A program made the translations under genes and the position numbers. A DNA stretch of 5,713 nucleotides from Bacteroidota bacterium (GTDB lineage: Bacteria > Bacteroidota > Bacteroidia > Chitinophagales > LD1): the NCBI GenBank assembly GCA_018267355.1, contig JAFDYP010000477.1, positions 1 to 5,713 of the forward strand. The letters are read 5' to 3'. The notes below the pieces were generated by a model, which did not search any database, was not told the origin of the DNA, and was given only the letters and a program-made list of their open reading frames with translations. Of this stretch, positions 1-4,796 are shown one piece after another; position 1 is the stretch's first letter; each line of letters opens with the position of its first letter.

Positions 1-1
1 C

Positions 2-82
2 TGTATCACCAGTGACAAGCTAGGTACAGAGTTTTTTGAGACAGACTATGAGAGCTTCAGCAGGCTGCTGGTAGAGCCTTAG
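2..82 (+). CDS. C-terminal end of an unidentified protein (5' truncated)
   Basis: Frame 2 is open from the left edge for 26 codons and closes with TAG at 80-82. The other two forward frames hit stops early in this stretch. The visible tail is rich in Glu, Asp, Phe and Thr (it contains TEFFETDYESF and ends LLVEP), which looks like a soluble C-terminus, with no membrane segment or sorting domain. Too little is present to name a family. It runs in the same direction as the FISUMP gene, but 92 bases and a possible separate promoter lie between them, so a shared transcript is not required. No clear terminator hairpin follows its stop. Confidence 0.5.
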   Translation, partial: CITSDKLGTEFFETDYESFSRLLVEP

Positions 83-144
83 GTAATTGACAATGGATAA
101 TTTGTTTGTGGCTTTTGTCGAAATACTGAGTTATATGCATATTA

Positions 145-152
145 TACTTTTG
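145..152 (+). promoter_or_regulatory. Possible -7 promoter element of the FISUMP gene
   Basis: TACTTTTG matches the Bacteroidota -7 consensus TAnnTTTG exactly and ends 22 bases before the FISUMP start codon, which would give a 5' leader of about 15 bases. No TTG or TTTG sits at the usual -33 spacing: the nearest TTTG, at 114-117, is about 27 bases upstream. The call therefore rests on the -7 box and its position only. Confidence 0.4.
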
Positions 153-174
153 CCACTTACTAAACATAGCAATT

Positions 175-828
175 ATGAAAAGCAGCCTTGCATTCTTTCT
201 CTTATATATAATTTTACTCAGTCCTATTGTCGCACAGACAGTGATGGATGCGGATGGCAATAGCTATAGGACTATCCCTATAGGCACGCAGACATGGATG
301 GCTGAAAATCTCAAAACCAAACACTACCGCGATGGCACTGAGATCAGACAGATGCAAAATAAAGGAGAATGGAAATATAGCAAAGTAGGCACCTGGTGCT
401 ACTATGACAGAGACTCGACCAACAATCCCAGCTACGGCAAACTTTATAACTGGTATGCGGTGGAGGACACTCATGGCCTCTGCCCTGTACACTGGCACGT
501 GCCTGGAGTAGAAGAGCTACAGAAAGTGATCAACGTACTCGGGGGAGGCAGTGTAGCCGGTCGCAAAATGGAGACAACGAATGGCTGGAAGATGCAGGGT
601 CAGGCCGGAGATAATTCATCCGGTTTCTCAGCACCACCCGGAGGATACCGGTATGAGGATGGAAATTTCACCGATAAGGGTTACGCGGCATATTTCTGGT
701 CGTCGTCTGGTAGTGATGGTTCTGCCTGGTGTATAGGCATGGGGACTAATGGAGGCGCCGCAGGCCTGCTGGGCAATGCGTACATAGCAGGCCTCTCAGT
801 GCGATGCGTGAAAGACAGTATACCGTAA
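175..828 (+). CDS. Secreted FISUMP-domain protein (Fib_succ_major family)
   Basis: This 217-residue protein has a Sec signal peptide at residues 1-20 (Lys2, a hydrophobic core rich in Leu and Ile, then SPIVA before Gln21), so it should be exported. The rest is one Fibrobacter succinogenes major paralogous (FISUMP) domain. It opens with a DADGNSYRTIPIGTQTW-type block (25-41) running into MAENLKT, followed by YGKLYNWYAV (87-96), CPVHWHVP (103-110), SGFSAPPGGYR (149-159), YFWSSS (173-178) and the closing SVRCVKD (208-214). Cys75, Cys103, Cys186 and Cys211 could form disulfides outside the cytoplasm. It lacks the C-terminal type IX sorting domain that many larger Bacteroidota FISUMP proteins carry, and the Cys needed for a lipobox. 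The biochemical role of the family is not established. The start is the first ATG and directly begins the signal peptide. The gene is intact, and its stop lies 6 bases from the stop of the convergent gene. Confidence 0.93.
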   Translation: MKSSLAFFLLYIILLSPIVAQTVMDADGNSYRTIPIGTQTWMAENLKTKHYRDGTEIRQMQNKGEWKYSKVGTWCYYDRDSTNNPSYGKLYNWYAVEDTHGLCPVHWHVPGVEELQKVINVLGGGSVAGRKMETTNGWKMQGQAGDNSSGFSAPPGGYRYEDGNFTDKGYAAYFWSSSGSDGSAWCIGMGTNGGAAGLLGNAYIAGLSVRCVKDSIP

Positions 829-834
829 ACGCGA

Positions 835-1107
835 TCATCTCACTCCGGTGGTATTCATCAGCTGGATGATGAAGTCATAAGACACGTTGTCATTGCCATC
901 TACCAGCGTGAGGGTGAGCTCTGTGTCCTGTGCTACTTTTACAGGCTGTGTAATATTCTCCATCACTACCTTCTGCGAAATGCCGCCACCGCTGACCAGC
1001 AGGCCATAGTCTTGCGCACCTTCTTTGAGAGATATCTGCATAGTAGTGGCGTTATTGGTATTTATTGTGGCGCTCTGGCCCTTGTCAAGGGTGATGATCT
1101 TTTCCAT
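835..1107 (-). CDS. Unrecognised 90-residue protein, probably beta-rich
   Basis: This is a 90-residue ORF starting at ATG 1107-1105 with MEKIITLDKGQ and ending TTGVR. A TTG two codons further up (1113) would add two residues, but ATG is the more likely start. Codon use resembles neighbouring genes (many GGC, CTG, GTA, ATA and ACC codons), and the residue pattern alternates polar and hydrophobic positions, as in a small beta sandwich (QISLKEG, GLLVSGGG, TELTLTLVDG, YDFIIQL). There is no signal peptide, membrane segment or Cys, so it is probably cytoplasmic. I do not recognise the family. It lies downstream of the nucleoid-associated protein gene in the same direction, but the palindromic element at 1151-1311 separates them. 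Its 3' end is 6 bases from the FISUMP stop. The forward-strand reading across 1025-1309 has no sensible protein character and ends inside the repeat. Confidence 0.68.
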   Translation of the reverse strand: MEKIITLDKGQSATINTNNATTMQISLKEGAQDYGLLVSGGGISQKVVMENITQPVKVAQDTELTLTLVDGNDNVSYDFIIQLMNTTGVR

Positions 1108-1150
1108 ACCCAATGAGTGCCAAAATCTGTGCCTGAAAAAATCCTCAGGG

Positions 1151-1311
1151 CGTCATTCCGAAGTTTTTCAAAATATAAATAGAGACTCGATAAAACTGAA
1201 GGAATCCCCGAATACCCAAATGATGGTGAGCGCTACACCGGTCCTTTTGTGGTTTGGGATTCCTTCGAAAATATCACGCTTATTTTTCATGGGAATTTTC
1301 TCGGAATGACG
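1151..1311. repeat. Nested imperfect palindrome, MITE- or REP-like element
   Basis: Two separate perfect 11-bp inverted repeats share one centre near 1231. The outer pair is CGTCATTCCGA (1151-1161) with TCGGAATGACG (1301-1311). The inner pair is GAAGGAATCCC (1198-1208) with GGGATTCCTTC (1256-1266). The gap between outer and inner repeat is almost the same in both arms (36 and 34 bases), and the spacers share A/T-rich stretches such as AAATA and GATA. The exact centre holds GGTG, the palindrome AGCGCT, then CACC. This arrangement is what a small transposon with subterminal repeats, or a REP-type hairpin element, looks like. No convincing target-site duplication is visible. In RNA it could fold into a long stem between the two minus-strand genes. 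Confidence 0.72.
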
Positions 1312-1337
1312 TGCTCTTTGCGGGGCGATAAATGCTA

Positions 1338-2390
1338 TTACCCCGATGTCTCGTCGCGGAAGTAGACCTTATAAAAGTTCATATTGCGCTCCGGGTCGTA
1401 GCCCTTCTCTATCAGCTCACGGTCGCCGTGGATGTAGATGTGAAAGTTCTTGTCCAGCTTCAGGACGCTTTTGAAGATGCGCTGCTGCTTTTTCACTGCG
1501 CTATCTGAGATGTCAAACTGGTCATGCACACGCGTCTGCGTATCCTGCTCATACGTCTGCTTGTACTTCTCAAAAGACTCCTTCACCGCAGGTGCCTGCA
1601 TCACCTCGGTGGCAAACTCCTGGAAGTCAAACTGCTCATGCTTCTTGAAAAACTCTACGCTCTTATTGAGCATAGCTATCTGCTCTGTGGTCTCCACGGC
1701 AAACTCCTCAGGCATCTGCTCCTTGATGAAGTTTTTGGTCATCGTGAGCATATTCTGCGTCTTGTGGTAGTCGTCATTGGCCACTGCCAGCCCCAGGAAG
1801 TCATCACGCCAGTAGCGCGCCTCCTCACTCTTGTTTGTATTGTCTATGATAGATACGCGGTAGCCCTCGGCCTTCTTCGTGTGAAAGATCAGACAGCCCT
1901 TGTCCAGCTTTTCATCACTGATGCCTATGTCCTCAGCCACCGAGAATATGCCATCATCATTATACACCTTAAAGAAGTTGCTTTTCGATTCCGTTTTGAA
2001 AATGCCGATGGCATCCATCAGGTCGCCGTCCAGTATCAGGCTGCGAAAGTGGGCCACATACACCTCACCGCCGCGGATGTTTGGGTGGATCGACTTGTCA
2101 TAAAGATAGCGGGCTATACTTTGTGTCAGCTCATGTGTATCTCCTTCTCCGTTGAATATTTTGTCGCAGAGGTGATAGACCGTATTGAGTTTTACATCTT
2201 CGGTATGATGAAAGCGGTAATACTCCGGCTTGCGAAAGTGGATGAGGAAATACTGCAGGAGGTCATCGCGCAGCGAGTCGTCTGTCAGGTCTATGGGCTG
2301 CGTAGAGAGGATCAGCTGGTCGCCATTGTTCTTATTGCCGGCGTAGTGAATGCTGAGCGACTGAAACCGCGCCTGTGTCACATCTATCAT
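1338..2390 (-). CDS. Nucleoid-associated protein, NdpA/YejK (NA37) family
   Basis: This 350-residue cytoplasmic protein has the NA37 (PF04245) fold over nearly its whole length. Recognisable blocks are the HFRKPEYYRFHH segment (51-62), IRGGEVYVAHF (105-115), DGDLMDAIGIFKTESK (121-136), the DFLGLAVANDDYHKTQNM stretch (197-214) and the C-terminal FDISDSAVKKQQRIFKSVLK with FHIYIHGDRELIEKG (292-330), all characteristic of Bacteroidota members. The E. coli relative YejK (335 residues) is a nucleoid-bound DNA-binding protein of unclear function, so DNA binding here is inferred by family. The length is normal and no frameshift is seen. The start is the only ATG that retains the full N-terminus. The small membrane ORF lies 123 bases upstream in the same direction. 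The intervening DNA contains two copies of an 11-bp repeat, and the palindromic element lies 26 bases past the stop. No perfect TAnnTTTG box was found directly upstream. Confidence 0.94.
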   Translation of the reverse strand: MIDVTQARFQSLSIHYAGNKNNGDQLILSTQPIDLTDDSLRDDLLQYFLIHFRKPEYYRFHHTEDVKLNTVYHLCDKIFNGEGDTHELTQSIARYLYDKSIHPNIRGGEVYVAHFRSLILDGDLMDAIGIFKTESKSNFFKVYNDDGIFSVAEDIGISDEKLDKGCLIFHTKKAEGYRVSIIDNTNKSEEARYWRDDFLGLAVANDDYHKTQNMLTMTKNFIKEQMPEEFAVETTEQIAMLNKSVEFFKKHEQFDFQEFATEVMQAPAVKESFEKYKQTYEQDTQTRVHDQFDISDSAVKKQQRIFKSVLKLDKNFHIYIHGDRELIEKGYDPERNMNFYKVYFRDETSG

Positions 2391-2435
2391 GCTAGTGAGT
2401 TAGAGCGCGGAAGATAGATGAATTTTGAAAACGGG

Positions 2436-2494
2436 GAAACCGGAAAAGAATAACAAACGCTAACGCCAGGGTGCTATGCTAGCGAAACCGGAAA
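2436..2494. repeat. Pair of 11-bp direct repeats GAAACCGGAAA
   Basis: GAAACCGGAAA occurs at 2436-2446 and again, identically, at 2484-2494, with start points 48 bases apart. Both lie in the 123-base interval between the 51-residue membrane gene and the nucleoid-associated protein gene, 46 and 94 bases from the latter's start. On the coding strand of those genes the unit reads TTTCCGGTTTC, which contains the palindrome CCGG. A regulator binding site in the promoter region is one reading. A chance duplication in a short non-coding spacer cannot be excluded. Confidence 0.45.
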
Positions 2495-2513
2495 TCACAT
2501 ATCCTAAATCGAT

Positions 2514-2669
2514 TCAGTCGTTAGGATTATGCTTGTACTCCTTTGGAGTATTATCAAAAAGTACAAAGCGCAGGAAAAGCGCCAGCACGATGATAAAACC
2601 GATCACTCCTATGATATAGCTGGGGGTATCTCCCATGCCGGCTATAAGAAAAATGTTAGAGGTGTTCAT
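2514..2669 (-). CDS. Small single-pass membrane protein, 51 residues
   Basis: The minus strand from ATG 2669 to TGA 2514 encodes 51 residues beginning MNTSNIFLIAG. A hydrophobic helix spans about residues 18-38 (it includes YIIGVIGFIIVLALFLRF), followed by a short charged tail (DNTPKEYKHNPND). The tail has more positive charge than the N-terminus, which suggests a cytoplasmic C-terminus. The clean separation of a transmembrane helix from a polar tail, plus a perfect TATGTTTG box upstream, argues for a real gene, although it is below common ORF length cut-offs. An 85-codon forward-strand reading over the same bases (2529-2786) starts with a hydrophobic patch but otherwise looks like noise. I do not recognise the family. 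The nucleoid-associated protein gene follows 123 bases downstream, so co-transcription is possible but not shown. Confidence 0.6.
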   Translation of the reverse strand: MNTSNIFLIAGMGDTPSYIIGVIGFIIVLALFLRFVLFDNTPKEYKHNPND

Positions 2670-2715
2670 AAGGTAATATTCAGCTATTCAACAAATGTCA
2701 TTTTGTATACTAAAG

Positions 2716-2723
2716 CAAACATA
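2716..2723 (-). promoter_or_regulatory. Possible -7 promoter element of the 51-residue membrane gene
   Basis: On the minus strand these bases read TATGTTTG, a perfect match to the Bacteroidota -7 consensus TAnnTTTG. The box ends 46 bases before the ATG at 2669, giving a leader of about 40 bases. No matching TTG or TTTG was found at the -33 distance, so the call is tentative. Confidence 0.38.
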
Positions 2724-2814
2724 CAAGCTATAAACGAGTTTGCAGAAATGCAGGATTTACATTTCGGTGAAAACGTTTGTAAGTAATTGACAAAGAATGT
2801 AAAATGTTTTTGGT

Positions 2815-2832
2815 GTTGGCCTTTATGCCAAC
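2815..2832. other. Short inverted repeat GTTGGC-N6-GCCAAC
   Basis: A perfect 6-bp inverted repeat with a 6-base spacer (CTTTAT) sits in the middle of the divergent intergenic region. It is not followed by a T-tract on either strand, so it is not a good intrinsic terminator. Its symmetry and position between divergent genes would suit an operator half-site pair, but repeats this short also arise by chance. Confidence 0.3.
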
Positions 2833-3031
2833 TCTCATTTCCTCTACTATGCGTTTAGATTTTACTACGCAGATCAACTATCATACCACATATAGATTTT
2901 GAGCGTAATATCCGTGTTTCATATCAGTTCAGACGGATGGGAGAGTTGTTCATTACATTTCACAGACACTTAACCACTGATCCCTTGGTGGTGTCAGCAT
3001 ATTGCAGATATTGTAGCCACAAACTATCGCT

Positions 3032-3988
3032 ATGTCAGATCATAAACTGGACCGTAGATCCTTTCTCCGCGCAGCGGGTCTGGCCGGCATTGCCGCCGGA
3101 GCCTCACCTCTGATAGCTGCCGCTACTCCTGCCAAAGTGAAAACAGCACGCAGGGTTTTGCGCGTAGCGCATATCACAGATATACATGTGCAGCCGGGTG
3201 TGGTACCGGAGTACGGCATGGCTCGTGCACTGCATACGCTGAATGGCTTGGCGGAGAAGCCCGACTTCATCATCACCGGCGGTGACTCGATCATGGATGC
3301 CATGTCTACGCCCAAGGACCGCGTGAAGTCGATGTGGCAGGTCTTTCACGCTACGATGAAAAATGAGAACAGCCTGCAGGTCTATCACACACTGGGCAAT
3401 CATGATCACTACAATGTGACGCGTAACCGCGCCTCCTATGCCGAGGGCAAAAAGTGGGCCTGCGAGGAGTTTCAGATAGCAAAGCCCTATTACAGCTTTG
3501 ATAAAGGCCAGTGGCGGTTTATCATACTGGATAGCGTGCACCCCAAGCCTGTGATACCAGGCTATCTGGCCAAACTGGATGACGAGCAGATGGACTGGCT
3601 GAAGAAGACACTGGCTGAGACGCCAAAGGATAAATACGTCTGCGTGGTCTCACACATACCGATACTGGCCATCTGCACGCTCTTTGACGGGGCAAAGAAC
3701 CACAACAACCGCTGGACCATCTCCGGCTCCAATCAGCATGACGATGCGAAAGAACTCAAACAGCTTTTCTACAAGGTCGGCAATGTCAAGGCCTGCCTCT
3801 CCGGCCACATACACCTGATAGACCAGCTCGACTACCTCGGCACGACCTACTACTGCAATGGCGCAGTCTGCGGTGCCTGGTGGGGTGGTAGCAATCAGGA
3901 GTTTGCACCGGCCTATACGGTGATGAATTTCTACGATGATGGGTCGAATGAAAGGGAGTTGTACTTTTATGACTGGAAGAAGGCTTGA
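3032..3988 (+). CDS. Tat-exported calcineurin-like metallophosphoesterase
   Basis: This 318-residue protein has an N-terminal twin-arginine signal: Arg8-Arg9-Ser-Phe-Leu-Arg, then an Ala/Gly-rich hydrophobic stretch (14-31) with likely cleavage around ATPA. It should be exported folded, already loaded with metal. The mature part has every block of the two-metal phosphoesterase site: TDIH (Asp50, His52), GGD (Asp85), GNHD (Asn123, His124), SHIP (His208) and GHIH (His259, His261). The overall layout resembles the CpdA/3',5'-cyclic nucleotide phosphodiesterase branch of the superfamily, but the substrate cannot be told from sequence. It could equally be a phosphatase or a phosphodiesterase acting on extracytoplasmic substrates. 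The start is fixed by the Tat motif directly after the ATG. It is a single-gene unit with a long upstream spacer and a terminator hairpin downstream. Confidence 0.93.
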   Translation: MSDHKLDRRSFLRAAGLAGIAAGASPLIAAATPAKVKTARRVLRVAHITDIHVQPGVVPEYGMARALHTLNGLAEKPDFIITGGDSIMDAMSTPKDRVKSMWQVFHATMKNENSLQVYHTLGNHDHYNVTRNRASYAEGKKWACEEFQIAKPYYSFDKGQWRFIILDSVHPKPVIPGYLAKLDDEQMDWLKKTLAETPKDKYVCVVSHIPILAICTLFDGAKNHNNRWTISGSNQHDDAKELKQLFYKVGNVKACLSGHIHLIDQLDYLGTTYYCNGAVCGAWWGGSNQEFAPAYTVMNFYDDGSNERELYFYDWKKA

Positions 3989-4047
3989 ATATATTTTTAA
4001 CCGCAATGGTGGCAGCACAGTAACATTTGATCATAGCATACGCATAA

Positions 4048-4081
4048 AAAAGAGCAAGCACTCTGCAGCGCCTGCTCTTTT
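4048..4081. terminator. Bidirectional intrinsic terminator
   Basis: AAAAGAGCA (4048-4056) pairs perfectly with TGCTCTTTT (4073-4081). After one mismatch, two more GC pairs (4058-4059 with 4070-4071) extend the stem. The hairpin is preceded by an A-run (4046-4051) and ends in TTTT, so RNA from either strand would have a GC-containing stem followed by U residues, six of them on the minus strand. It sits 60 bases after the phosphoesterase stop and 43 bases after the stop of the convergent lipoprotein gene, exactly where a shared terminator is expected. Confidence 0.8.
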
Positions 4082-4123
4082 GCCCTGCCCGGCCACAGCG
4101 CAGGCAGCATAGTGATATGTTGA

Positions 4124-4597
4124 TCAGATGTTTTGTGTCACATTGAGCGTGAATGGGCCGGAGTCAGTCGTGCTGGTGCTGAGGATGCTGAAGGTAGCAC
4201 CCGCTACAGAGATGCTTACCTTATTGTCACTGCTCACTGATACGGTAGCACTGCTGGAGGCACTGCCATTATCCAGTGTATAAACCTTAGTACCGATATT
4301 CATCTCGATGTACACCAGGTTAGAGCCGGAGGTGAGGGCACCTTGCGTATTTACTATGGTGTAGGTACCGGCTGTAGGTGGCCAGGAGTAGAAGTAGCAC
4401 TCTACGTTGTCCACTTCGCCCGTATTGCCATAGGTGGCTACGAGAGATTTAGCAGTAGAGGTGCCCACCGCAGAGTAGGCGCTGTAGGTGGTACCTTTGT
4501 ATGACCAGGTGCCTGCTGAGAAGGGGTTGTTATTGCTGCTGCAGGATGCGAGCGTGAGGATGCAGCCGGCCACGACCGCCACGATGAGTTGTTTCAT
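4124..4597 (-). CDS. Small Ser/Thr-rich lipoprotein of unknown function
   Basis: This is a 157-residue protein with a lipoprotein signal peptide: Lys2, a hydrophobic stretch (4-16) and the lipobox L-A-S-C with Cys19 as the lipidated residue. The next residues are SSNNN. They lack the acidic or Lys-Asp/Glu-rich pattern associated with surface export of some Bacteroidota lipoproteins, which suggests, weakly, that it stays on the periplasmic face. The mature part is rich in Ser, Thr, Gly and Val and looks all-beta, with GTWSYKGTTYSAYSA (29-43), WPPTAGTYTI (72-81) and a closing FTLNVTQN. I cannot assign a named domain; it resembles the many short hypothetical lipoproteins of this phylum. It is transcribed from the divergent region shared with the SRPBCC gene and ends at the bidirectional terminator. 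Confidence 0.87.
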   Translation of the reverse strand: MKQLIVAVVAGCILTLASCSSNNNPFSAGTWSYKGTTYSAYSAVGTSTAKSLVATYGNTGEVDNVECYFYSWPPTAGTYTIVNTQGALTSGSNLVYIEMNIGTKVYTLDNGSASSSATVSVSSDNKVSISVAGATFSILSTSTTDSGPFTLNVTQNI

Positions 4598-4616
4598 GTA
4601 TGTTATAGTTTTGCAG

Positions 4617-4646
4617 CGAATGTAGGCATTTTGGCTTTTTCACCAA
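4617..4646 (-). promoter_or_regulatory. Possible promoter of the lipoprotein gene
   Basis: On the minus strand a TTG (4646-4644) is followed after 19 bases by TACATTCG (4624-4617), which matches TAnnTTTG at all but one position. The 19-base spacing fits the -33/-7 architecture described for Bacteroidota. Transcription would start roughly 10-15 bases before the ATG at 4597. Confidence 0.42.
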
Positions 4647-4741
4647 CGGCAGGGTTTTGTTTCAACCATCTGACCTTCATACACTTTCTGATCACCATGG
4701 CTGGCGCCGGTACACATATACAGCAGTATCAGATAGATAAA

Positions 4742-4773
4742 TTTCTTATAAAGCTGCCATACGTTTATATTTG
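4742..4773 (+). promoter_or_regulatory. Probable promoter of the SRPBCC/GyrI-like gene
   Basis: TATATTTG at 4766-4773 is a perfect -7 element (TAnnTTTG). It is preceded, after 20 bases, by TTTC (4742-4745), one base off the -33 TTTG. The -7 box ends 23 bases before the ATG, giving a leader of about 15-20 bases. This is the best promoter match in the window. Confidence 0.5.
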
Positions 4774-4796
4774 ATTTCAACCAAACAACCATACAC

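Larger units (their letters stand above)
2670..3031. other. Gene-poor intergenic region of 362 bases
   Basis: This stretch separates the leftward small membrane gene from the rightward phosphoesterase gene and must hold both promoters. It is more A/T-rich than the flanking genes and has stops in all frames, apart from the tail of the weak forward reading and peptides of fewer than 40 codons without coding character. It contains a perfect leftward -7 box (2716-2723), a small hairpin (2815-2832) and a weak five-base inverted repeat, ACCAC (2973-2977) with GTGGT (2988-2992), shortly before the phosphoesterase start. A partial match to a rightward -7 box, TACATTTC, lies at 2954-2961. No tRNA or known riboswitch was recognised. 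Confidence 0.6.
4598..4796. promoter_or_regulatory. Divergent promoter region (199 bases)
   Basis: The interval between the leftward lipoprotein gene and the rightward SRPBCC gene contains no coding sequence I can support. The 61-codon forward reading at 4589-4774 and the minus-strand readings here look like noise. Promoter boxes in Bacteroidota form are seen at both ends and listed separately. No RNA gene was recognised. Confidence 0.6.

Noticed and set aside
1025..1309. 94-codon forward ORF spanning the 90-residue gene and the palindrome
   Set aside because: It overlaps the minus-strand gene and continues through the inverted repeat, so the reading is likely fortuitous despite a hydrophobic N-terminus.
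1524..2417. Long 297-codon forward ORF across the nucleoid-protein gene
   Set aside because: It is the complement of a clear NA37-family protein. Its Leu/His/Arg-rich sequence is typical of an antisense shadow.
2454..2462. TAGCGTTTG on the minus strand as a -7 box for the nucleoid-protein gene
   Set aside because: It has one extra base relative to TAnnTTTG and no TTG at the proper upstream spacing, so I did not call a promoter.
2529..2786. 85-codon forward-strand ORF in the region before the phosphoesterase gene
   Set aside because: Its first half is antisense to the better supported 51-residue membrane protein, its composition lacks domain character, and it extends into A/T-rich non-coding DNA.
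83..2793. The word GTAATTGACAA occurs at 83-93 and again at 2783-2793, both times in intergenic DNA
   Set aside because: The match is 11 bases in A/T-rich sequence with no shared flanking structure or position relative to genes. The TTGACA inside it has no -10 partner and sigma70-like boxes are not typical of Bacteroidota.
2829..2906. Short forward peptide of about 25 codons starting at the ATG within 2821-2830
   Set aside because: It has no coding bias, no recognisable motif, and lies across the small inverted repeat in non-coding DNA.
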